Part shown: positions 1-5,746 of the stretch, piece after piece | How the letters are laid out: every line of letters begins with the position of its first letter | Numbering within the stretch: position 1 is the stretch's first letter | Assembly (NCBI GenBank): GCA_031274845.1 | Contig: JAISPN010000287.1 | Coordinates: forward strand, 1 to 6,457 | DNA: 6,457 nucleotides | Direction: 5' to 3' | DNA from: Acidobacteriaceae bacterium | Lineage (GTDB): Bacteria > Acidobacteriota > Vicinamibacteria > Vicinamibacterales > CAVVIG01 | Made by a program: the position numbers and the translations under genes | The notes under the pieces: model-generated | The model's input: the letters and a program-made list of their open reading frames with translations, nothing else | The model's database searches: none | Told to the model about the DNA's origin: nothing

Positions 1-441
1 CTCACCTACGCGCGCGCCGGGCACACGCCGCTCATTTATTTGCCAGCGGATCGCTCGGCGGCGCCGCCGCTCCGCGTGCTGACGCCGGATGGTCTCGTCC
101 TCGGTCTGAAGATTGACAACGGTGAAACCTTCGAACGTCTCCTCCGTGAAGAGCAGATGCCTTTGTGCGAAGGCGATCTGTTTCTCTTCTTCACCGACGG
201 CATCAGCGAAGCGATGAATGCCGCTGATGACTGCTTCGGCGAGGCGCGTCTGGGGCGTCTCATTGAAGACCATGGCTATCTTCCGTCCGACGAACTTCGT
301 GAGCGTGTGCTGCACGAGATCGGCGCGTTCGTCGGCGACGCGCCACAACACGACGACATGACCATGATTTTGATCCGGATCACCGCTCCCGATTCTCGTC
401 CGTCCCGTGCGGTGGACACCATCGCCGCGAGTCACGTCTGA
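1..441 (+). CDS. SpoIIE/PP2C-type serine/threonine phosphatase, C-terminal part (5' end outside window)
   Basis: The reading frame is open from the first base, so only the last 146 codons are present. Conserved blocks of the SpoIIE/PP2C phosphatase fold follow in order: YARAGHTPLIYL (SpoIIE-type AGHxP), GLVLGL, GDLFLFFTDGISEAMN (containing the metal-binding Asp of the TDGxxE motif) and QHDDMTMILIRI (the last metal-binding Asp in DDMT). In this family these residues coordinate Mn/Mg for dephosphorylation of Ser/Thr phosphoproteins, often anti-sigma antagonists of the RsbU/RsbP type. The missing N-terminus would carry any GAF, PAS, HAMP or receiver sensor domain, so the input signal cannot be stated. 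A short tail of about 18 residues rich in Ser, Arg and Ala follows the domain. The stop TGA overlaps the next ATG by one base (TGATG), indicating translational coupling to the RNase III gene. The family call is firm; the target is unknown. Confidence 0.9.
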   Translation, partial: LTYARAGHTPLIYLPADRSAAPPLRVLTPDGLVLGLKIDNGETFERLLREEQMPLCEGDLFLFFTDGISEAMNAADDCFGEARLGRLIEDHGYLPSDELRERVLHEIGAFVGDAPQHDDMTMILIRITAPDSRPSRAVDTIAASHV

Positions 442-1385
442 TGGGCGATCTGGTGACCATCTTTGAAACACGTTCCGACGTCGAAGCAACCATCGTGCGG
501 GCGTTGCTCGACGCCAATGGCGTCCGGTCGGTGCTGTCGTCGCCGGTGACGCACTCGGTCTTTCCGCTCACCGTGAACGAACTCGGGACGGTGAAGATTG
601 CCGTGCACCCCGAGGAAGCCGATGAGGCGCGCGCCATCATCGATGCGCACAAGATCGAGCTGGCGACCGGGCAGGTGGTGCGGTTACGCGACGAGTTTGG
701 CGGTCTGGAGCGGGCCATCGACTATCGCTTTCGCGATCGCGGACTCCTTGAGCATGCGATGACGCACACCTCGCGCGCGCACGAGGATCTGAGCGGCGGC
801 GTGGTCGACAACGAATCGCTGGAGTTTCTGGGCGATGCGGTGCTGGGACTTGTCGTCGCCGATCTGCTCTTTCGTGAGTTTCCCTCGTCGAGCGAAGGGC
901 AGAAGTCGAAGATCAAGGCGCATCTGGTGTCGGCCGCGACGCTGGCGCGGCAGGCCGAGCAGCTTGGCCTTGGCGAGCACCTGTTGCTTGGACGCGGCGA
1001 AGAGAAGACCGGCGGCCGGCGCAAGCAGGCGCTCTTGGCCGATAGCTACGAAGCGCTCATCGCCGCGATTTATCTCGATGGCGGGATCGAACAGGCGCGC
1101 GCGTTCATCGTCCGGGAGTTTACGGCGGCGCTCGGGAAGGTGAAGGAAGATGGGGTTGCCGGTCGGGACTACAAGTCAGCGTTGCAGGAGCAGTTGCAGT
1201 CGGCGAACTTGCCGTTGCCGGAGTATCGGCTGGTGGGGACCGTCGGTCCGGACCATCACAAATCGTTTCAGATGCAGGTGATGGTCGGGGGCGAGGCGAT
1301 TGCGGAAGGGGTCGGGTCGAGCAAGAAGGAAGCAGAGCAGGATGCCGCGCGTCTGGCGCTGGCGGCGCTCAGTCGAGCTCGATGA
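441..1385 (+). CDS. rnc: Ribonuclease III with an N-terminal DUF2007 domain
   Basis: The 314-residue product is longer than the usual RNase III (about 220-250) because of an extra N-terminal domain. Residues 3-71 match the DUF2007 pattern (IFETRSDVEATIVRALLD at the start, VKIAVHPEEADEARAIID at the end), a small ferredoxin/GlnB-like fold of unknown function. Residues about 88-232 are the endonuclease domain, with the signature NESLEFLGDAVLG (124-136). By alignment with the E. coli enzyme, E125, E128 and D132 match E38, E41 and D45, E152 probably matches E65, and D201/E204 (in ADSYEAL) match D114/E117, so the active site looks intact. Residues 243-313 form a dsRNA-binding domain ending in KKEAEQDAA. 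The enzyme cleaves double-stranded RNA in rRNA and mRNA processing. Start chosen: ATG overlapping the upstream stop; no good Shine-Dalgarno is seen, and the DUF2007-like region is in frame with no break. It is not next to acpP/fabF or era, its common partners in other phyla. Confidence 0.95.
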   Translation: MGDLVTIFETRSDVEATIVRALLDANGVRSVLSSPVTHSVFPLTVNELGTVKIAVHPEEADEARAIIDAHKIELATGQVVRLRDEFGGLERAIDYRFRDRGLLEHAMTHTSRAHEDLSGGVVDNESLEFLGDAVLGLVVADLLFREFPSSSEGQKSKIKAHLVSAATLARQAEQLGLGEHLLLGRGEEKTGGRRKQALLADSYEALIAAIYLDGGIEQARAFIVREFTAALGKVKEDGVAGRDYKSALQEQLQSANLPLPEYRLVGTVGPDHHKSFQMQVMVGGEAIAEGVGSSKKEAEQDAARLALAALSRAR

Positions 1386-2532
1386 TGTCCCACGGCTTGC
1401 GGTCGTCTTCCACGCCGGGCGTTCCCGCCGTGGCGCCAGCGGCAGGCGCCGGAGTTTCGACCTGTGACGGCAAGCGATTGATCGCGAAGAGTTGCACCTC
1501 GCGGGCCACGTCTTCGTCGGTGGCCGCCGTGGCGCGGCAGTGCAGGCGTACCCACATGCGCATCAGCGGATCGGTATAGGAGTAGCGCTTCTGGCGTGAA
1601 CTCACGAGATCCACATCTTCGAGCCACGACAAATAGTCTTTGGTCGACCCGGGCGTTCGCTGCAGACGCTGCGAGATCTCGGTGAGCGTGAGCCCTTCCT
1701 GGTCGGCAAGGATGTCGAGAATGGCCTTGAGCGCGCCGTAGCCGCGCGCCCGGTGGAGGCGCAGCTCGTACGAGAAACGAATCTGACGCGTCAGTGCGCC
1801 GTCGAGCGCGAATAGCGCGGCCATGGCGCTGATGACGTCGCCGCCGCCGGGTCCGTGCGCCCGCATCGCGTCAAGTTGTTCGGCCATGGCGCGCACGTAC
1901 ACAGGCCGGCCATCGGTGAGCGCTTGCACGGCACGGGCGGTGTAGCTGGCATCGGCCGCGCTCCCATCGGCGATCGGGTTCGGGGGGAGGCCGAGCAGTT
2001 CGCGAATGTCTTCCGCGGTCAAGAGCGGGATGTGCACGACTTCGAAGCGCGCGGACCGATCGCGGAGCAGACGCAAGGTGCGAGCGGTGTAGCGGCTGGT
2101 GAGCACGAAGCGGTTGTCGCTGATGGACAGCTCGTCGAGCAGGTCGTAGATCACGCGGCGGAGTCCGGGGAAACTTTCAAACGTCCGCAACTCGAGAAAT
2201 TCGTCAAGCAGAAATGTCGCGGGCTCCGTGCTGGCGAGACGGGCGTGAGAGAAGAAGACCAGCGCCGCGTCGAAGGCCGGCCGTGCGCCTTTGGCGGGCG
2301 TTTCTCCCGCGGCAAACGGAGAGCCGGTGACGACCGCGTGCAGGAATCGTTCGGGCGTCGTGGCCGCGCGATCGACGTCGATGTACTGCGTCGTGCGTCC
2401 AAGCTGATCGCGAAGCTGATAGAGAGCCGTGCTTCGGCCCGTGCCGCATCCGCCAAGCAGCACGGGAATCCTCGAAGGCGAGGCATTGAGCGCCGTGATC
2501 ATGCGTTGCGTGAGTGTAGGCCTGGTGAGCAT
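1369..2532 (-). CDS. STAND/AAA-type ATPase with C-terminal winged helix (archaeal ATPase/DUF234-like)
   Basis: The product has 387 residues. A P-loop lies at residues 24-36 (VLLGGCGTGRSTA), fitting GxxxxG[K]S but with Arg33 where Lys is expected. Walker B is FLLDEF (107-112) and a sensor-like strand is RFVLTSRYT (141-149). Residues about 265-312 form a winged helix (ILDILADQEGLTLTEISQRL and onward), followed by YSYTDPLMRMWVRL (317-330). That last piece resembles the 'DPFLRFWYRF' block that follows the winged helix in PF01637/DUF234 ATPases. The last 35 residues are a Pro/Ala-rich and acidic tail. No transmembrane segment is seen. The likely role is nucleotide-dependent regulation or DNA binding, but no substrate or target can be named. 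The gene stands alone, divergent from purA and overlapping rnc tail to tail by 17 bp. The start ATG has no strong Shine-Dalgarno; a second Met at residue 11 is still upstream of the P-loop. Confidence 0.8.
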   Translation of the reverse strand: MLTRPTLTQRMITALNASPSRIPVLLGGCGTGRSTALYQLRDQLGRTTQYIDVDRAATTPERFLHAVVTGSPFAAGETPAKGARPAFDAALVFFSHARLASTEPATFLLDEFLELRTFESFPGLRRVIYDLLDELSISDNRFVLTSRYTARTLRLLRDRSARFEVVHIPLLTAEDIRELLGLPPNPIADGSAADASYTARAVQALTDGRPVYVRAMAEQLDAMRAHGPGGGDVISAMAALFALDGALTRQIRFSYELRLHRARGYGALKAILDILADQEGLTLTEISQRLQRTPGSTKDYLSWLEDVDLVSSRQKRYSYTDPLMRMWVRLHCRATAATDEDVAREVQLFAINRLPSQVETPAPAAGATAGTPGVEDDRKPWDIIELD

Positions 2533-2550
2533 GTGATCCCGATGATTAAA

Positions 2551-2580
2551 AATCTATGAGGTTGCGCACAGTGTTGTCAA
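2551..2580 (-). promoter_or_regulatory. Predicted sigma70-type promoter of the ATPase gene
   Basis: Read on the minus strand, a perfect -35 box TTGACA (2580-2575) is followed after 18 bp by TAGATT (2556-2551; 4 of 6 matches to TATAAT). Transcription would start near 2544, giving a leader of about 12 nt before the ATG at 2532. An alternative -10, TTTAAT (2550-2545; 5 of 6), lies too far from the TTGACA box. This is a pattern match only. Confidence 0.5.
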
Positions 2581-2623
2581 TGGAATTAAGGGCGATCGGT
2601 GGCGGGACGCTTCGGCGAGAGGG

Positions 2624-2629
2624 TACAAT
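2624..2629 (+). promoter_or_regulatory. Predicted -10 box of purA (near-leaderless)
   Basis: TACAAT matches the -10 consensus at 5 of 6 positions and stands 13 bp before the purA ATG. The expected start of transcription, near 2636, would leave a leader of only about 6-7 nt with no room for a Shine-Dalgarno site. The only purine-rich tract, GAGAGGG (2617-2623), is about 20 bp from the ATG and upstream of the -10 box, so it would not be in that transcript. No convincing -35 box is found at 16-18 bp spacing. Confidence 0.45.
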
Positions 2630-2642
2630 CTAAACCACACTT

Positions 2643-3944
2643 ATGAATCTCGCAGTGCTTGGCGCGCAATGGGGCGATGAAGGCAAGGGCAAAATCGTCG
2701 ACCTCCTGACTCCACGGTTCGATCTCGTCGCGCGGTATCAAGGCGGACATAATGCCGGTCACACGGTCTACGTCGACGGCGCCAAGTTCGTGCTGCGGCT
2801 CATCCCGTCGGGCATCCTGCATCAAGGAATCGTATGTGTGATCGGCAACGGGCTCGTCGTCGATCCGGTGGCGCTCTTTGCCGAGATTGACGAACTCGGC
2901 CGCCACGGCATCGACGCGGAGCGCCGACTTGTGGTCAGCGACAAGGCGCACGTCATCCTGCCGTATCACCGCGACCTCGACCTGCTGTCGGAAGCGCGCC
3001 GCGGCGAGCGGAAGATTGGCACGACGTCCCGTGGCATCGGGCCGGCGTACGAAGACAAGATCGCGCGCCGGGGAATCCGGGTTGGCGACCTTGCCGATCC
3101 CGAGACGCTCGAACAAAACGTCCGCGATAACGTGCTTGCCAGAAATCGCCTCGTCCACGATTCGACGATGGATTGGCGCGAGGTGCTCGATGATCTGCGT
3201 GCAATCGGGGCCCGGCTGCAGCCGATGGTACGCGATGTCTCGTTGATGCTTGCCGAAGCGATGCGCGCGGGGCAGTCGATTCTCTTTGAAGGGGCGCAAG
3301 GGACGCTGCTCGACATCGACCATGGCACCTATCCTTATGTGACCTCGTCGAATGCCTCGATTGGCGGCGTTTGCACCGGCCTTGGCGTCGGGCCGCGCGC
3401 GATTCAGGGCGTCCTCGGCGTGGTGAAGGCCTACACGACGCGCGTGGGCGAGGGACCGCTGCCGACCGAACTCACCGGCCCCATGGGCACCCGGCTGCGC
3501 GACAGCGGCAACGAGTACGGTGCCGTCACCGGCCGTCCGCGCCGCTGCGGCTGGTACGACGCGGTGGCCGCGCGGTACGGCGTGCGCATCAACGGTCTCG
3601 ATGCGCTGGCGTTGACGAAGCTCGATGTGCTCGACGGGCTGGAGCAGATCGACATCTGCACGGCCTACCGCTGCGGCGGCAACACACTCACCGAGTTCCC
3701 GTCAGACATCGCGCAGTTGTCGCGGTGTGAGCCGGTGTACGAAACGATGCCGGGGTGGAGCGCGCCGACCAAGGGCGTGCGACGCTTCAGCGATCTGCCG
3801 GAGAACGCGCGCCGCTACATCGCGCGGATCGAGGAGCTGACCGGTGTCCCGGCGGCGATCGTCTCCACCGGCTCCGATCGCGCGGACACGATTCTTCGCG
3901 ACGATGTGGCGCTGCCAGCGTTAAAAAATCTGGTGATTGAATGA
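2643..3944 (+). CDS. purA: Adenylosuccinate synthase
   Basis: PurA joins IMP and aspartate using GTP to make adenylosuccinate, the first committed step from IMP to AMP, in the cytoplasm. The product has 433 residues, the usual family length (about 430). The signature QWGDEGKGKIVD (9-20) forms the GTP-binding loop with the catalytic Asp12. QGGHNAGHT (33-41) supplies the catalytic His40. GTTSRGIGPAYEDK (126-139) binds IMP. FEGAQGTLLDIDHGTYPYVT (215-234), TKLDVLDGL (325-333) and STGSDR (408-413) complete the conserved IMP, aspartate and guanine contacts. All key residues are present, so an active enzyme is expected. The start fits the family, in which the first strand begins within a few residues of Met. 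It is transcribed alone, with no other pur gene beside it; it is divergent from the ATPase gene and convergent with lepB. Confidence 0.98.
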   Translation: MNLAVLGAQWGDEGKGKIVDLLTPRFDLVARYQGGHNAGHTVYVDGAKFVLRLIPSGILHQGIVCVIGNGLVVDPVALFAEIDELGRHGIDAERRLVVSDKAHVILPYHRDLDLLSEARRGERKIGTTSRGIGPAYEDKIARRGIRVGDLADPETLEQNVRDNVLARNRLVHDSTMDWREVLDDLRAIGARLQPMVRDVSLMLAEAMRAGQSILFEGAQGTLLDIDHGTYPYVTSSNASIGGVCTGLGVGPRAIQGVLGVVKAYTTRVGEGPLPTELTGPMGTRLRDSGNEYGAVTGRPRRCGWYDAVAARYGVRINGLDALALTKLDVLDGLEQIDICTAYRCGGNTLTEFPSDIAQLSRCEPVYETMPGWSAPTKGVRRFSDLPENARRYIARIEELTGVPAAIVSTGSDRADTILRDDVALPALKNLVIE

Positions 3945-4000
3945 TCTGGTCATCTGGTGAGTGGACGATGGCTCGGCAGCCAAGTCCCAATCACCAGATG
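3928..4000. repeat. ATCTGGT repeat cluster with competing inverted repeats
   Basis: The heptamer ATCTGGT occurs directly at 3928-3934, 3944-3950 and 3952-3958, and in inverted form within 3989-3999. ATCTGGTGATT (3928-3938, inside the end of purA) is a perfect inverted partner of AATCACCAGAT (3989-3999). CATCTGGTGA (3951-3960) is a perfect inverted partner of TCACCAGATG (3991-4000). The same right arm can therefore pair with either left arm. The pattern resembles a short dispersed intergenic repeat; that reading is inference. Confidence 0.7.
3951..4000. terminator. Candidate bidirectional terminator hairpin between purA and lepB
   Basis: The stretch folds into one long imperfect hairpin. It has a 10-bp outer stem (3951-3960 with 3991-4000), a middle stem GGAC/GTCC (3963-3966 with 3984-3987), an inner stem TGGCT/AGCCA (3969-3973 with 3978-3982) and a CGGC loop. 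It lies exactly between the convergent stops of purA (3944) and lepB (4009). No long T tract follows on the + side. On the minus side a run of T occurs only further on, inside the purA end. Termination is therefore plausible but not certain. Confidence 0.5.
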
Positions 4001-4008
4001 GGGAAGAT

Positions 4009-4761
4009 TTAGAAGATCCGGGCGTCTTGCAGGGGCCACCAGCGGACGTTGACCTTGCCGACGATGTACTTTTTCGGCACCAGTCCCCAGTTGCGGCTGT
4101 CCGAGCTGTTGTTCCGATGGTCGCCCATGACGAAGTAGTACCCCTGATCGACAATCTTGGGGCCGTAGTCGTCGTTGCCGCGGAACGCTTCGGCCACGTA
4201 ATCGTCCTCGAACGGAATATCGTTCACGTAGACACGTCCGTTGACGATGCGCACCGTGTCGCCCTCCTGGGCGATCACTCGCTTGACGAACATCTTCTCC
4301 GGATTCACCGGGTAGTAGAGCATCACGATGTCGCCGGGATGCGGTTCGCCGATTTCGTACACCAGCTTGTTGACGATCAACCGATCGCGATCCTCAAGCG
4401 TCGGTTCCATGCTGAGACCGTCGACGCGTGCGATCTGGAAGCCGAACGTGACGATGAGCGTGGCGTAGACGGCGGCCGAGAAGAGCGTCTGCACACCGGC
4501 CACGAGTTCCTCGCCGAAGCGTCGCCAGATACTGATGGGTGGCGCGGGAGCGGCCGCGGGGGCGTGAACGTCCGGCTGCGCCGGATTGATGGCCGGGTCC
4601 ATGACCGGGTTTATGACCGGATCCGTTGGCGGCGCCGCCGTGGGCGCTGTCGTCAGCAGCAGCTCTGGTTCAGACGTCTCGTGAAGGAGAAGATCCGTGT
4701 CAGCGGGCTCTGCGGCCAAGGTCGGCTGGAAGGACTCTGGATATGGAACCTGTTCGTCCAT
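4009..4761 (-). CDS. lepB: Signal peptidase I
   Basis: LepB is the inner-membrane serine protease that cuts signal peptides from exported proteins on the outer face of the membrane. With the chosen start the product has 250 residues: a cytoplasmic tail of about 85 residues rich in Pro, Ala and acidic residues, one membrane segment (about 90-113), then the catalytic part. Box B is SMEPTL, with the catalytic Ser117. Box D is KRVIAQEGD, with the general base Lys160. Box E is GDHRNNSSDSRNWG (213-226). All are intact. A tetrapeptide repeat fills residues 47-62. An in-frame ATG at 4818 would add 19 residues, but that stretch is AT-richer and overlaps a candidate extended -10 box, so 4761 is preferred. 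Neither start has a clear Shine-Dalgarno. The frame stays open further upstream to 5121, but that overlaps the divergent gene and is not believed. Confidence 0.93.
   Translation of the reverse strand: MDEQVPYPESFQPTLAAEPADTDLLLHETSEPELLLTTAPTAAPPTDPVINPVMDPAINPAQPDVHAPAAAPAPPISIWRRFGEELVAGVQTLFSAAVYATLIVTFGFQIARVDGLSMEPTLEDRDRLIVNKLVYEIGEPHPGDIVMLYYPVNPEKMFVKRVIAQEGDTVRIVNGRVYVNDIPFEDDYVAEAFRGNDDYGPKIVDQGYYFVMGDHRNNSSDSRNWGLVPKKYIVGKVNVRWWPLQDARIF
4576..4623 (-). repeat. lepB: Four 12-bp tandem repeats inside the lepB tail
   Basis: On the + strand the units read like ATGACCGGGTTT, with ATGGCCGGGTCC, ATGACCGGATCC and a more diverged fourth copy. They encode DPVI-NPVM-DPAI-NPAQ (residues 47-62 of the 250-residue protein), a Pro-every-fourth-residue spacer in the cytoplasmic tail. 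Confidence 0.8.
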
Positions 4762-4777
4762 GAAGTAATGTAGTCTC

Positions 4778-4786
4778 AGAATATCA
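4778..4786 (-). promoter_or_regulatory. Candidate extended -10 box of lepB
   Basis: Read on the minus strand, TGATATTCT combines the TGn extension with TATTCT (4 of 6). It would start transcription near 4771, about 10 nt before the ATG at 4761. No good -35 box is seen, which is tolerated for extended -10 promoters. The rest of the 76-bp space between lepB and the + strand gene (4762-4837) is AT-richer than its surroundings. It shows no convincing promoter for the + strand gene. Confidence 0.3.
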
Positions 4787-4827
4787 CTAGCACTGGCACC
4801 ACCGTCGTTTTGACCCATGCTCGAGCC

Positions 4828-4834
4828 AGAGGTG
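4828..4834 (+). promoter_or_regulatory. Ribosome binding site deciding the start at 4838
   Basis: AGAGGTG contains GAGG placed 5 nt before ATG 4838. It selects this start over the in-frame ATG at 4817, whose extra seven residues (MLEPEVT) would spoil the signal peptide. Confidence 0.7.
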
Positions 4835-4837
4835 ACT

Positions 4838-5686
4838 ATGTTGAAGAAAACGTGTGCGGGAATTGGAGTGGGATTGTTCGTCCTTGCGTTGGTCCTTCCG
4901 GCGTGGGCGCAGGCCGTGGCCACGCTTGTGCTTCGCAATGGAGAACGCCCGAGCGGCCGGCTGGTGAGCCTCAGCATGAGCGGGTTCGTGTTGCAGGTGA
5001 ACGGTCGCAATCGAACATTTCCCACCGGTGAGGTGTCGGCCGTCGAGTTCGTCGGCGGCGCGCCCCCGGCCGAAGCGGTGAGGAGCATCAATGCGGGCAC
5101 GCCGGTCGTGGTGTTGCGCAACGGTCAGGTGATTGAAGGGCGGTTGAGAACCATCACGGGGAATTCGCCCTTGCGTCTGACGGTCGATACCGACAGAGGA
5201 CCGCGCAATTTCACGTCGAACGAAGTCGCGCAGATCTACGTGAATCCGGAACCGGCGCAACGGGGCGGGGGCGGTGGACGTGGCGGACGCGGGGGACGGG
5301 AAACCATGCCGCCGCCTCCACCACAGGCGCCCTCGGGGAACGGGATTTCGATACAGGTGTCGGCGAGAGACCGCTGGACGGATACCGGAATTTCGATTCG
5401 AATTCCCATCCGCCTCACCATCACGGGCAGTGGCACGATCGATCTCGGTAACAACCAGAATTCTGGCGTTGAGGGAAGTCCACGGGCCACGGTGCCTGGC
5501 ATCCGCTATCCAGTTGCTGGTGCTCCCGCCGGGGCGCTGATTGCGCGTGTCGGCAACGGCCAGCCCTTTGCCGTGCGCAACGGTCAGCAGATGACCATCA
5601 GCGGTTCAGGCAATTTGCAACTGAGCGTCAACGACGACCACCTCGACGACAACTCCGGATTCTTCAGGGTGAGAATCAGCCAGTAA
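4838..5686 (+). CDS. Secreted protein with two Sm/SH3-like repeats and a C-terminal PA-IL (LecA)-like domain
   Basis: The product has 282 residues. Residues 1-24 are a classical signal peptide (MLKK, hydrophobic core, AWA before QA). Two related beta-rich units follow: about 29-72, starting LVLRNGERPSGRL and ending GEVSAVEFV, and about 91-135, starting VVLRNGQVIEGRL and ending NEVAQIYV. A Gly/Arg then Pro linker spans about 142-168. Residues about 170-281 resemble the PA-IL galactophilic lectin fold: WTDTGI (180-185), GALIARVG (232-239) and LSVNDDHLDDNSGFFRVRI (262-280). In LecA, Asp and Asn residues of the last block bind Ca and sugar. Whether this copy binds sugar is unproven. The start at 4838 is chosen because AGAGGTG (4828-4834) sits 5 nt before it and the signal peptide begins there; an in-frame ATG at 4817 has no such site. 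The export role is clear; the ligand is unknown. Confidence 0.82.
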   Translation: MLKKTCAGIGVGLFVLALVLPAWAQAVATLVLRNGERPSGRLVSLSMSGFVLQVNGRNRTFPTGEVSAVEFVGGAPPAEAVRSINAGTPVVVLRNGQVIEGRLRTITGNSPLRLTVDTDRGPRNFTSNEVAQIYVNPEPAQRGGGGGRGGRGGRETMPPPPPQAPSGNGISIQVSARDRWTDTGISIRIPIRLTITGSGTIDLGNNQNSGVEGSPRATVPGIRYPVAGAPAGALIARVGNGQPFAVRNGQQMTISGSGNLQLSVNDDHLDDNSGFFRVRISQ

Positions 5687-5699
5687 AATCAGCCAGTCA
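5674..5699 (+). repeat. 13-bp tandem duplication over the stop codon
   Basis: AATCAGCCAGTAA (5674-5686) is followed directly by AATCAGCCAGTCA (5687-5699), identical at 12 of 13 positions. The first copy encodes the last residues and the TAA stop of the PA-IL-like protein. Confidence 0.8.
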
Positions 5700-5706
5700 T
5701 CGTCAC

Positions 5707-5730
5707 GGGGCCAGCCTTCGGGCTGGCCTC
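5707..5730. terminator. UUCG-loop hairpin, terminator shared by two convergent genes
   Basis: The stem GGCCAGCC/GGCTGGCC (5709-5716 with 5721-5728) is perfect and extends by a G-U and a G-C pair to 10 bp. It is closed by a C(TTCG)G tetraloop, one of the most stable RNA loops. It lies between the stop at 5686 (+) and the stop at 5747 (-). Only a weak pyrimidine tract (TCCTTC) follows on the + side and no T run on the minus side, so it may act as a terminator or as a stabilising 3' end. Confidence 0.75.
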
Positions 5731-5746
5731 CTTCACTGTTCAACGC

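Noticed and set aside
1855..2559. Long open frame of 234 codons on the + strand
   Set aside because: It lies antisense to the ATPase gene, whose P-loop, Walker B and winged helix are clear. The frame has no recognisable domain and arises from the high-GC codon pattern.
2574..2579. TTGTCA as a -35 box for purA
   Set aside because: It is 44 bp from the TACAAT box, far outside the usable spacing; the same bases give a perfect TTGACA for the opposite strand.
2586..3323. Open frame of 245 codons on the minus strand
   Set aside because: It is antisense to purA and shows no family motif; a shadow of a strongly conserved gene.
3961..4773. Open frame of 270 codons on the + strand
   Set aside because: It is the antisense shadow of lepB, whose catalytic boxes are all on the other strand, and it would begin inside the purA/lepB hairpin.
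4810..4839. TTGACC with GACTAT as a promoter for the PA-IL-like gene
   Set aside because: The -10 match is poor (3 of 6) and transcription would begin inside the coding sequence, downstream of the ribosome binding site.
4762..5121. N-terminal extension of lepB up to an upstream in-frame start
   Set aside because: It overlaps the signal peptide and first repeat of the divergent + strand gene and shows no LepB-like sequence.
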